A DNA stretch of 64,000 bases from Streptomyces xanthophaeus. GTDB taxonomy: Bacteria > Actinomycetota > Actinomycetes > Streptomycetales > Streptomycetaceae. The DNA lies in the NCBI RefSeq assembly GCF_030440515.1, contig NZ_CP076543.1, forward strand, positions 3,348,001 to 3,412,000, read 5' to 3'. Position numbers and translations under genes: made by a program. Below, in pieces: positions 9,395 to 17,268 of the stretch (its first letter is position 1; each line of letters starts with the position of its first letter). Under the pieces are notes generated by a model. It was not told the origin of the DNA. It was given only the letters and a program-made list of their open reading frames with translations, and made no database searches.

Positions 9395-10573
9395 TTACTT
9401 CGCAGCCGCGAGCTCGGCGGCCTTGTCGGCCGCGCCGTCCATGGTGTCCACGCGCTGGACCAGCGGGTGGTTGGCGTCCGAGAGGATCTTGCGACCCAGC
9501 TCGGCGTTGTTGCCGTCGAGACGGACGACCAGCGGCTTGGTGACCGCCTCGCCCTTGTCCGCGAGCAGCTGCAGCGCCTGGACGATGCCGTTGGCGACCT
9601 CGTCACAGGCGGTGATGCCACCGAAGACGTTGACGAAGACGGACTTGACGTCCGGGTCGCCGAGGATGATCTCGAGACCGTTGGCCATGACGGCGGCGGA
9701 GGCGCCACCGCCGATGTCCAGGAAGTTGGCGGGCTTGACGCCACCGTGGTTCTCGCCGGCGTAGGCGACGACGTCGAGGGTGCTCATGACGAGACCCGCG
9801 CCGTTGCCGATGATGCCGACCTCACCGTCGAGCTTGACGTAGTTGAGGTTCTTCGCCTTGGCGGCGGCCTCGAGCGGGTTCGCGGCCGCGTGGTCCACGA
9901 ACTCCTCGTGACCCGGCTGGCGGAACTCGGCGTTCTCGTCGAGCGAGACCTTGCCGTCGAGCGCGATGACGTCGCCGTTGGCGACCTTCGCGAGCGGGTT
10001 GACCTCGACGAGGAGCGCGTCCTCGGCGATGAAGGTCGCCCACAGGGTCACGAGGACCTCGGCGACCTTCTCGGCGACCTCGGCCGGGAACTGCGCCAGC
10101 GCGACGATCTCGCGGGCCTTCTCGATGGTCACGCCCTCGTTGGCGTTCACCGGGACCTTGGCGAGCTTCTCCGGGGTCTCCTCGGCGACCTGCTCGATGT
10201 CCATGCCGCCCGCGACGGACGCCATGGCGAGGAAGGTGCGGTTGGTCCGGTCGAGGAGGTACGAGACGTAGTACTCCTCCAGGATCTCCGGAGCCGTCTC
10301 GGCGATCATCACCTTGTGGACCGTGTGGCCCTTGATGTCCATGCCGAGGATGTCCGTCGCCCGGGCGACGGCCTCGTCCGGGGTGGCGGCCAGCTTCACG
10401 CCGCCGGCCTTGCCGCGGCCGCCGACCTTCACCTGCGCCTTGACGACCGACTTGCCGCCCAGCCGCTCGGTGGCCTCGCGAGCCGCCTCAGGCGTGTCGA
10501 TGACTTCACCGGCCAGCACCGGTACACCGTGCTTGGCGAAGAGGTCCCTCGCCTGGTACTCGAACAGGTCCAC
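9395..10573 (-). CDS. sucC: succinyl-CoA synthetase, beta subunit
   Basis: ATP-grasp subunit that binds nucleotide and succinate. 392 residues, normal length. It opens with the expected [19 protein letters not shown]. The ATP-grasp segment [16 protein letters not shown] and the subunit-interface segment with [13 protein letters not shown] and NVFGGIT are present. First gene of the sucCD operon. Its 280-bp upstream region separates it from the 3' end of the VWA gene, giving it its own promoter region. Confidence 0.98.
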   Translation of the reverse strand: MDLFEYQARDLFAKHGVPVLAGEVIDTPEAAREATERLGGKSVVKAQVKVGGRGKAGGVKLAATPDEAVARATDILGMDIKGHTVHKVMIAETAPEILEEYYVSYLLDRTNRTFLAMASVAGGMDIEQVAEETPEKLAKVPVNANEGVTIEKAREIVALAQFPAEVAEKVAEVLVTLWATFIAEDALLVEVNPLAKVANGDVIALDGKVSLDENAEFRQPGHEEFVDHAAANPLEAAAKAKNLNYVKLDGEVGIIGNGAGLVMSTLDVVAYAGENHGGVKPANFLDIGGGASAAVMANGLEIILGDPDVKSVFVNVFGGITACDEVANGIVQALQLLADKGEAVTKPLVVRLDGNNAELGRKILSDANHPLVQRVDTMDGAADKAAELAAAK

Positions 10574-10853
10574 GCGCGTCCGTCCCTTGTCTTTTTAAAG
10601 ATTCGCAGTGATTCGCGGTTGTCTGCTATCTGCGTGGGCGTGCCGCGGAGGGCAACGTGACGGCGCTGTCACAAGGAAGGCGCACACGGTGACCGTGGAC
10701 GCGGCATGTCCGTCCCGCAGGTTATCCCCGAGGGACGTGGGACCCTAAATCGCAGATCACACCTGAGCGGTGATACCTGTCACAGATCGCCTCACGGTTG
10801 AACTGGAAGTTCGTGTGATTCACCGATTCACAGCAAAGGCCGGGACGCGGCCG
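10574..10853. promoter_or_regulatory. 280-bp sucC upstream region
   Basis: No gene seen. On the minus strand just before sucC there is an AT-rich patch (CTTTTTAAAGATTCGCAGTG on the plus strand, about 10589-10608), the likely promoter area. Two GTGATTC motifs occur at about 10608 and 10815. No terminator hairpin for the upstream VWA gene is obvious. Confidence 0.35.
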
Positions 10854-12020
10854 TCAGGGGATCGGCAGAGGGCGCTTCTCCAGCGCCGCGGCCATCACAT
10901 CCGGGAACAGGTCGGGAGTGCAGGCGAAGGCCGGGGCCCCCAGCGCCGCAAGGGCTGCGGCGTGCTCGCGGTCGTAGGCCGGGGCCCCCTCGTCGGACAG
11001 GGCCAGCAGGGTCACGAACTCGACGCCCGACGCCTTCATCGCGGCGACCCGCTTCAGCATCTCGTTGCGGATACCGCCTTCGTAGAGATCGCTGATCAGG
11101 ACGACGACGGTGTCGGCGGGGCGGGTGATCTTCGACTGGCAGTAGGCGAGCGCGCGGTTGATGTCGGTGCCACCGCCCAATTGGGTGCCGAAGAGGACGT
11201 CGACCGGGTCGTCGAGCTGGTCGGTCAGGTCGACGACCGCGGTGTCGAAGACGACCAGACGGGTGGCGATCGAGCGCATCGAGGCGAGGACCGCCCCGAA
11301 GACGGAGGCGTAGACGACGGAGGCCGCCATCGAACCCGACTGGTCGATGCAGAGGATCACCTCCTTCTTCACCGATTGCGCCGCCCGGCCGTAGCCGATC
11401 AGCCGCTCGGGGACGACGGTGCGGTACTCGGGCAGGTAGTTCTTGAGATTGGCCCGGATCGTGCGGTCCCAGTCGATGTCGTGGTGGCGCGGGCGGCTGA
11501 TGCGCGCGGACCGGTCCAGGGCGCCGGTCAGCGTCGCCCGGGTCCGCGCCGCGAGCTTCTTCTCCAGCTGCTCCACGACCTTGCGGACCACGGCCCGCGC
11601 CGTCTCCTTCGTCGTCTCGGGCATCGCCTTGTTGAGGGAGAGCAGGGTGCCGACGAGGTGCACGTCCGGTTCGACGGCCTCCAGCATCTCCGGCTCCAGC
11701 AGCAGGGCGGCCAGGCCCAGCCGCTCGATGGCGTCGCGCTGCATGACCTGGACCACGGAGCTCGGGAAGTACGTACGGATGTCCCCGAGCCAGCGGGCCA
11801 CGTTCGGCGCGGACCCGCCGAGCCCGGCCGACCGCGCCCCCGATGTCCTGCGGGACCCCGCCTCGCCACCCCCGCCGTACAGCGCGCCGAGCGCGGCGTC
11901 CATCGCCGCGTCCCGCCCGGCCAGCGCGCACCCGGTGCCATCGGCCTCACCCCCGCCGAGCACCATCCGCCACCGCCGCAACCGCTCGCCTCCGGCCGTG
12001 CCCGTGTCCGTACCGCTCAT
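10854..12020 (-). CDS. VWA-domain protein of the MoxR-associated type
   Basis: 388 residues, third gene of the minus-strand MoxR / DUF5682 / VWA set. The C-terminal half is a von Willebrand factor A domain with an intact metal-ion-dependent adhesion site: DQSGS, then GGTDIN, then SDLYEGG. The N-terminal half is helical and resembles the region preceding VWA in CoxE-like proteins. Such VWA proteins act as client adaptors for MoxR AAA ATPases (family knowledge). I chose the ATG giving MSGTDTGTAG; the longer frame upstream crosses a palindromic repeat and is not credible. A 119-bp repeat-containing gap separates it from the DUF5682 gene. Confidence 0.85.
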   Translation of the reverse strand: MSGTDTGTAGGERLRRWRMVLGGGEADGTGCALAGRDAAMDAALGALYGGGGEAGSRRTSGARSAGLGGSAPNVARWLGDIRTYFPSSVVQVMQRDAIERLGLAALLLEPEMLEAVEPDVHLVGTLLSLNKAMPETTKETARAVVRKVVEQLEKKLAARTRATLTGALDRSARISRPRHHDIDWDRTIRANLKNYLPEYRTVVPERLIGYGRAAQSVKKEVILCIDQSGSMAASVVYASVFGAVLASMRSIATRLVVFDTAVVDLTDQLDDPVDVLFGTQLGGGTDINRALAYCQSKITRPADTVVVLISDLYEGGIRNEMLKRVAAMKASGVEFVTLLALSDEGAPAYDREHAAALAALGAPAFACTPDLFPDVMAAALEKRPLPIP

Positions 12021-12078
12021 CCGTCCGTCCCCCTCCACTCGTCGTACTCGTCGCTCTTCGATTCGGCCCCGCCCCATC

Positions 12079-12124
12079 CAGCCCCGCCGGCGTTCGAGGC
12101 GCGGGGTCCGGGGCGGAGCCCTGG
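12079..12124 (+). repeat. dispersed REP-like palindromic element, copy 2
   Basis: Nearly identical to copy 1 at 5366-5411 (GTTCGAGG instead of GTTTGAGG, and GTCCGGGG instead of GTCTGGGG). It lies in the gap between the DUF5682 and VWA genes. Confidence 0.75.
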
Positions 12125-12152
12125 CAGCGGCGCCGCGCCTCAAACGCCGGCG
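12085..12152. repeat. 20-bp inverted repeat containing the DUF5682 stop codon
   Basis: Arms at 12085-12104 and 12133-12152 are complementary at 19 of 20 positions, with 28 nt between them. The right arm is an inverted half-copy of the dispersed element. It supplies the last coding residues and the TGA of the DUF5682 gene, so transcripts of the operon could fold here between its second and third genes. Confidence 0.7.
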
Positions 12153-14410
12153 AGCAGCATCCGCACCAGCCCCACCACCGCGTCCGCCCGCGCCGGATCC
12201 AGCTCCGGGGCGAAGCCCTCGGGCGCCGAGCCACCGGGCACCGCCGCGGCGGAACCGCCCGGCCCCCTCCGCACCAGCTCGCCCAAGGTCCGCTTCACGC
12301 CCGGCTCGTACGCCCCGAACGTCCGCCGCAACAGCGGCAGTACGTCGGTGAACGCCCGCTCCGGCACCCCCACCAGCCAGGCGTCGATCAGGCCCAGCAG
12401 CCGGTCGTCGTGGACCAGCAGCGTGCCCCCGCCCGAACTGCCGCCCGCGAAGCCCTCGATCCAGCCCGCGGCGTCGGCCGGGGAGGACGCCGGGGACAGG
12501 GCGAGCCCCATCAGCCGGGCCGTCTCCTCGGCCGGCAGCCGCCCGTCGTCGAGGAGCAGCCGGGCCGCCCGGCCGCGGATCAGGCCGGGCACGGTGTCCC
12601 GGCCGGCCAGCGTGGCGAGCACCGCGGACCAGCGCTCCCGCAGCCCTTCACCGGCGTCCGCCAGCAGGCCGACCGCCCCGTGCACCCCGTCCACGTGACC
12701 GCGCATCTCCGCCGCCGCGTCGGCGTCCAGGCCAGCCGTACAGGCCGACGGCAGTGCGACGCATATCCGCTCGGCGAGCCCGGCCGCCACGGCGCCGAGC
12801 GCCGTCGCGTCGGTGCCCCGGACGTCCCCGTACCGCAGCGAACGGGCCAGGGCCGGCAGGGCCTTGGCGAGCCGCGCCACGTCGGTGTCCAGCGCGGCCC
12901 GGTCGGCGAGGGCCCGCAGTACGGCGGGCAGTGCCTGCGCGAGCCCGGCCAGCAGGCACTGCTCGGCCAGGGCCGTCACCTCGCCCAGCTCCTCGGCCCC
13001 GGCGGCGTCCGCCTCTGCCTTGGCGGTGGCCGCCCCGAGGACGGTGGTCCCCCATATGCCGGCCTCGGCGATCCGCACCGACAGCTCCGGCTCCCACCGC
13101 AGCCGCCAGGTCTCCCGGAAGGTTCCGGTGCCGGCCCGGGAGGCGGCAGGTGTGCCCCAGCCGACACCGAGCAGCCGCAGCCGGTGCAGCAGCAGGGACT
13201 TCGCCGTGTCGGTGTCCTTGCGCAGGTCCAGTTCCAGCTCGCGGTCCTGTGCCTCGGCCTTGAGCCGCAGTGTGCGCTGCTGTCGCGTCAGGTCGCGCTG
13301 GAGGGGGACGACGGGGGCTCCGTCCGGGACCTCACCGAGCACGTCGCCGACGACGAGCCGGTCCTCGATCAGTGCGAGCGGTATGTCGGAGCCGTCACAC
13401 ATCACCGCCCGGACCGCTTCCAGGGTCTCCGTCAGGCCGGGCAGCGGCCTGCCCCGCATCGCGGCGAGGGTCTCGGCCAGCCGGACCGCCTCGATGACGT
13501 GCGCCGAGGAGACCTGCCGGTCCTCCTCGCGCAGCAGGCCAGCGACCTTCGTCAGCCACCGCTCGACGGGCCGGTCCCGGGCGGAGAAGAGGTGGGCGTA
13601 CCAGCCGGGCGAGGTGATCCCCGCGCCGTACCCGCCGGCGCGGGCGAGCCTGCGGTGGGTCCAGGGCACCCAGGTGGTCTCCACCTTGACCTTGGGCAGG
13701 CCGCTCAGCAGGGCCTTGTCGGCGGCCACGGTGGTCCTGGCCCGCAGCGCGGGGACGTGCCAGGCTCCGCACACCACGGCGTAGGCGTCGCCGAACTCCC
13801 GGCGGGCGGCCCGCATCCGCTGGCGCATGTACGCCTCGCGCACCAGGTCGCGCTGGTGTCCCCCGTCGCCGTACGCCTCGCGCAGGGCTCCCATGGCCTC
13901 CCCCAGCGCCTCGAAGGCGCCGAGCACGTCCTCCCGCACGCCCCCGGCGCCGCGGTGCTCGACGACGTCCTCCCACCAGCGCTCGGGATCGTCGTACCCC
14001 GCGGTCTCGGCCAGCACGGCCAGGGGGTCCAGCCGGACGGCGTCCGGCTCGGTCCCTTCCTGCCCCTCCCCTCCGGCGGCGAGCGAGTGCGCCGCCGGGA
14101 GGTCGATGAAACGGACCGGGACGTCGTGCTCCTGGGCCCAGCGGATGGCCACCCATTCGGGTGAGAACCCGGCGAGCGGCCAGAACGCGGCCCGGCCCGG
14201 ATCGTCCGCCGCGTGCGCGAGGAGCGCGACGGGCGGCCGCATCCCCTCCTCGGCGGCGAGCGGCAACAGCGCGTCCCCCTCCGGCGGGCCCTCGATCAGC
14301 ACCGCCTCGGGCCGGGCCGCCTCCAGGGCCGCCCGGACGGCACGGGCCGAGCCGGGCCCGTGGTGACGTACGCCCAGCAGCAGCGGGCCCTTCACCGGGC
14401 TCGGGCTCAT
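12140..14410 (-). CDS. DUF5682-family protein with TraB/EreA-like N-terminal motifs
   Basis: 756 residues. The N-terminus has features I associate with the TraB/EreA/ChaN superfamily: GVRHHGPGS at 13-21, LIEGPPEGD at 38-46 with a candidate catalytic Glu40, a basic helix around 187-200 (RDLVREAYMRQRMR), and CGAWHVPAL at 214-222 with His218. The C-terminal ~450 residues are helical and repetitive with no motif I recognise. The start ATG overlaps the MoxR stop in an ATGA, showing tight coupling. Family context: DUF5682, MoxR and VWA genes occur together. The hydrolase-like reading is an inference from short motifs. Confidence 0.8.
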   Translation of the reverse strand: MSPSPVKGPLLLGVRHHGPGSARAVRAALEAARPEAVLIEGPPEGDALLPLAAEEGMRPPVALLAHAADDPGRAAFWPLAGFSPEWVAIRWAQEHDVPVRFIDLPAAHSLAAGGEGQEGTEPDAVRLDPLAVLAETAGYDDPERWWEDVVEHRGAGGVREDVLGAFEALGEAMGALREAYGDGGHQRDLVREAYMRQRMRAARREFGDAYAVVCGAWHVPALRARTTVAADKALLSGLPKVKVETTWVPWTHRRLARAGGYGAGITSPGWYAHLFSARDRPVERWLTKVAGLLREEDRQVSSAHVIEAVRLAETLAAMRGRPLPGLTETLEAVRAVMCDGSDIPLALIEDRLVVGDVLGEVPDGAPVVPLQRDLTRQQRTLRLKAEAQDRELELDLRKDTDTAKSLLLHRLRLLGVGWGTPAASRAGTGTFRETWRLRWEPELSVRIAEAGIWGTTVLGAATAKAEADAAGAEELGEVTALAEQCLLAGLAQALPAVLRALADRAALDTDVARLAKALPALARSLRYGDVRGTDATALGAVAAGLAERICVALPSACTAGLDADAAAEMRGHVDGVHGAVGLLADAGEGLRERWSAVLATLAGRDTVPGLIRGRAARLLLDDGRLPAEETARLMGLALSPASSPADAAGWIEGFAGGSSGGGTLLVHDDRLLGLIDAWLVGVPERAFTDVLPLLRRTFGAYEPGVKRTLGELVRRGPGGSAAAVPGGSAPEGFAPELDPARADAVVGLVRMLLAGV

Positions 14411-15513
14411 ACGGTCACCTCCCGGCAGGCCCGGTAGAAGTCCTTCCAGCCGTCGCGCTCGCGGACCACGGCCTCCAGGTACTCCTGCCAGACCACCTTG
14501 TCGGCCGCCGGGTCGCGGACCACGGCGCCGAGGATCCCGGCGGCCACGTCGGAGGGGCGCAGGACGCCGTCCCCGAAGTGGGCGGCCAGGGCCAGGCCGC
14601 CGGTGACGACGGAGATGGCCTCGGCGGTGGACAGGGTGCCGCTGGGCGACTTCACCTTCGTACGGCCGTCGTCGGTGACGCCGTCGCGCAGCTCGCGGAA
14701 GACGGTGACGACGCGGCGGATCTCCTCCAGGCCTTCGGGCGCGGCCGGCAGGTCGAGGGCGCGGCCCATCTGGTCGACGCGGCGGGCGACGATGTCGACC
14801 TCGGCGTCGGCGGTGGCGGGCAGCGGCAGCACCACGGTGTTGAAGCGGCGGCGCAGCGCGCTGGAGAGCTCGTTCACCCCGCGGTCGCGGTCGTTGGCGG
14901 TGGCGATGAGGTTGAAGCCGCGCACGGCCTGCACCTCTTCGCCGAGCTCCGGTATCGGGAGGGTCTTCTCGGACAGGACGGTGATGAGGGTGTCCTGGAC
15001 GTCGGCGGGGATGCGGGTGAGCTCCTCGACGCGGGCGGTCATGCCGTCGGCCATGGCCCGCATGACCGGGCTGGGCACGAGCGCCTCGCGGCTGGGGCCG
15101 TGGGCGAGCAGCCGGGCGTAGTTCCAGCCGTACCGGATGGCTTCCTCGGGGGTGCCCGCGGTGCCCTGGACGAGGAGGGTGGAGTCTCCGCTGACGGCGG
15201 CCGCGAGGTGTTCGGACACCCAGGTCTTGGCGGTTCCGGGGACGCCCAGCAGGAGCAGGGCGCGGTCGGTGGCCAGGGTGGTGACGGCTACTTCGACGAT
15301 GCGGCGCGGCCCCACGTACTTGGGTGTGATCACCGTGCCGTCGTCGAGCGTGCCGCCGAGCAGGTACGTGGCGACGGCCCACGGGGAGAGCTTCCAGCGG
15401 GTCGGGCGGGGCCGGTCGTCGGCGGCCGCCAGGGCTTTCAGTTCGTGTGCGAAGGCGTCTTCGGCGTGCGGTCGCAGAGCCTCTGCTCGCTGCTCGTTCC
15501 CCTGCATGGTCAT
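14407..15513 (-). CDS. MoxR-family AAA+ ATPase
   Basis: 368 residues, first gene of the minus-strand set. Walker A is GVPGTAKTW near residue 94. The Walker B region is RVEELTRIPADVQDTLI, with Glu-Glu in place of the usual Asp-Glu. Sensor 1 is LIATANDRDRG and an arginine-finger region is ALRRRF. MoxR ATPases are chaperone-like and work with VWA partners (family knowledge), which fits the VWA gene two positions downstream. The start is supported by GGAGGGGG; a second ATG two codons later is possible. It diverges from the SWIM gene across a spacer with a 12-bp inverted repeat. Confidence 0.9.
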   Translation of the reverse strand: MTMQGNEQRAEALRPHAEDAFAHELKALAAADDRPRPTRWKLSPWAVATYLLGGTLDDGTVITPKYVGPRRIVEVAVTTLATDRALLLLGVPGTAKTWVSEHLAAAVSGDSTLLVQGTAGTPEEAIRYGWNYARLLAHGPSREALVPSPVMRAMADGMTARVEELTRIPADVQDTLITVLSEKTLPIPELGEEVQAVRGFNLIATANDRDRGVNELSSALRRRFNTVVLPLPATADAEVDIVARRVDQMGRALDLPAAPEGLEEIRRVVTVFRELRDGVTDDGRTKVKSPSGTLSTAEAISVVTGGLALAAHFGDGVLRPSDVAAGILGAVVRDPAADKVVWQEYLEAVVRERDGWKDFYRACREVTV

Positions 15514-15568
15514 GGTCCCCCTCCAAAGCTCGGCAGCCGCTCCCGACTGCTGACCCCACGGTGCACCA

Positions 15569-15629
15569 CGCCACTGACAACGAACCCTGCCGATAGCGTT
15601 GTTGCTGGTCAGAGCGATTGTCAGTGGCG
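15569..15629. promoter_or_regulatory. 12-bp inverted repeat between divergent MoxR and SWIM genes
   Basis: CGCCACTGACAA at 15569-15580 and its exact reverse complement at 15618-15629, 49 bp apart centre to centre, within the 134-bp divergent spacer. The symmetric placement suggests one operator controlling both transcription units, or two matched promoter elements. No cognate regulator is identified. Confidence 0.5.
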
Positions 15630-15647
15630 GTCTCTACGGTGGTTCAC

Positions 15648-16991
15648 ATGACTGAGCAGGGGGACCGCTGGACAGCGGAACAGGTACTGGATCTGGCTCC
15701 TGACGATGCCTCACGCAAGGCGGGGGGCAGACTCGGCGGGGCGGGGCCGTGGTTGCAGATCGGAGGTTCCGCTTCCGGTTCGGTGTGGGGGTTGTGCAAG
15801 GGCAGCGGCAGCAAGCCGTACCGCACGGTCGTGGACCTGACGGGCCCCGCGTACAAGTGCTCCTGCCCGAGCCGGAAGTTCCCCTGCAAGCACGCGCTGG
15901 GGCTGTTGCTGCTCTGGTCGGCGGAGGGGGTCGGCGAGCCGGACGAGGCTCCGGAGTGGGCGGCGCAGTGGCTGGCGGACCGGGCGGCCAAGGCCGCCCG
16001 GCCGCCCGGCGGGAGGGTCGCGCCGGCCGACGAGGAGGCGGCCAGGAAGCGGGCCGAGCGGCGGGCGGTGCGCGTCGGCGCGGGCGTCACCGAGCTGGAG
16101 CAGCGGCTGGCCGATCTGCTGCGCGGCGGCCTCGCGGGCCAGGAGCAGGCGGGATACGCGGGATGGGAGGAGACGGCGGCCCGCATGGTCGACGCCCAGG
16201 CACCCGGACTGGCAGGACGGGTAAGGGAGTTGGGGACGATACCCAGTTGCGGCCCCGGCTGGCCCGCCCGGATGCTGGAGGAGGCGGCGCTGCTGCACCT
16301 GCTCGACCGGGCGTGGCTGGGGGTGGCCGGGCTGCCGGAAGAGCTGGCGGCGACGGTGCGCAGCCGCGTGGGACTGCCGGCCTCCGGGGAGGGGGAGGCC
16401 GTACGGGACCGCTGGCTGGTGCTCGCCCAGTACGACACGGTGTCGCCGGACGGCCGGCTCACCACCCGCCGGATATGGCTGCGCGGGCTGGCGGGCGGGC
16501 GGCCCGCTCTGGTGCTGGACTTCGGACCGCCGGGGCGGCCACCGGGGCTGGCGCTGCCGGTGGGGCTGGTGCTGGAGGCGGAGATGCGCTTCCGGCCCGG
16601 GTCGGCGGGGCTGCGGGCGGACCTCGGTGAGAGGTTCGCGGCAGCCGTGCCGTGCGCGGAGGTTCCGGCCGGGGTGAGCACGGGGGCGGCTCTGGAGGCG
16701 TACGGGGCGGCGCTGCGGCAGGACCCGTGGCTGGAGTCCTGGCCGGTGGTGCTCGGTCCGGTGGTTCCGATACCGGGAGAGCTCGGCTGGCAGCTGGCGG
16801 ACGCGGAGGGCACCTCCTCCCTGCCGGTGCCCCTCACCGGGGGCGGCGGCCGCTCCCGCGGGGGGCTGTGGCAGCTGGCGGCGTTGTCGGGCGGGGGGCC
16901 GGTGACGGTGTTCGGCGAGTGCGGCCACCGCGGCTTCACCCCTCTGACGGCCTGGCAGCCGGACTCGACCGAGCCCGTCGCCCTGTCCTGA
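15648..16991 (+). CDS. SWIM zinc-finger protein
   Basis: 447 residues. The SWIM motif is intact near residue 75: CSCPSRKFPCKHALG, giving the C-x-C-xn-C-x-H zinc ligand pattern. The remainder is Ala/Arg/Gly-rich and helical, with no catalytic motif I recognise. SWIM domains bind nucleic acid or protein. The start ATG (MTEQGDRW) follows the divergent spacer; an in-frame ATG ten codons upstream overlaps the inverted repeat and is less likely. Together with the DUF5691 gene downstream it forms the plus-strand half of the MoxR island. Confidence 0.85.
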   Translation: MTEQGDRWTAEQVLDLAPDDASRKAGGRLGGAGPWLQIGGSASGSVWGLCKGSGSKPYRTVVDLTGPAYKCSCPSRKFPCKHALGLLLLWSAEGVGEPDEAPEWAAQWLADRAAKAARPPGGRVAPADEEAARKRAERRAVRVGAGVTELEQRLADLLRGGLAGQEQAGYAGWEETAARMVDAQAPGLAGRVRELGTIPSCGPGWPARMLEEAALLHLLDRAWLGVAGLPEELAATVRSRVGLPASGEGEAVRDRWLVLAQYDTVSPDGRLTTRRIWLRGLAGGRPALVLDFGPPGRPPGLALPVGLVLEAEMRFRPGSAGLRADLGERFAAAVPCAEVPAGVSTGAALEAYGAALRQDPWLESWPVVLGPVVPIPGELGWQLADAEGTSSLPVPLTGGGGRSRGGLWQLAALSGGGPVTVFGECGHRGFTPLTAWQPDSTEPVALS

Positions 16992-17066
16992 TCAGGAGCG
17001 GAAACAAGCAGACACATCGCAGGGGGCCTGGGGGGACCTGTGCCGTCACACAGGGCGGCGAGGAGT

Positions 17067-17092
17067 CGTACGGCGCCGGGGGGCGCCGTACG
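17067..17092 (+). terminator. hairpin after the SWIM gene
   Basis: 11-bp perfect stem with a GGGG loop (arms 17067-17077 and 17082-17092), 75 bp after the SWIM stop codon. It could terminate, or attenuate readthrough into the DUF5691 gene. A second 11-bp hairpin follows at 17169-17199. Confidence 0.5.
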
Positions 17093-17168
17093 GGAAACGA
17101 CGACGAGCCGGGGGGCTTGCATGAACGACAACCACGCCAGCTGAGCAGGCGGACGGGGACATCGACAG

Positions 17169-17199
17169 CTCCGGTCCCGTGGAGGGGGCGGGACCGGAG
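17169..17199. other. hairpin upstream of the DUF5691 gene
   Basis: CTCCGGTCCCG at 17169-17179 pairs exactly with CGGGACCGGAG at 17189-17199, with a 9-nt loop. It lies in the 277-bp SWIM-DUF5691 spacer, which otherwise holds no gene that I can support. Confidence 0.5.
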
Positions 17200-17207
17200 C
17201 CCATGAC

Positions 17208-17242
17208 ACGACCGACGACCGACGACCGACGACCGACGACCG
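17208..17242. repeat. five tandem copies of heptamer ACGACCG
   Basis: Five exact 7-bp copies followed by degenerate ACGACG/AGCGACG units up to about 17257, ending just before the GGGAGGGG ribosome binding site of the DUF5691 gene. The unit length is not a multiple of three, which argues that the repeat is upstream of the true start. Confidence 0.85.
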
Positions 17243-17268
17243 ACGACGAGCGACGAGGGAGGGGCCCG

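Noticed and set aside
17101..17165. A short peptide gene (MNDNHAS) between the SWIM and DUF5691 genes
   Set aside because: Seven codons without a clear ribosome binding site and with no attenuator structure tied to it.
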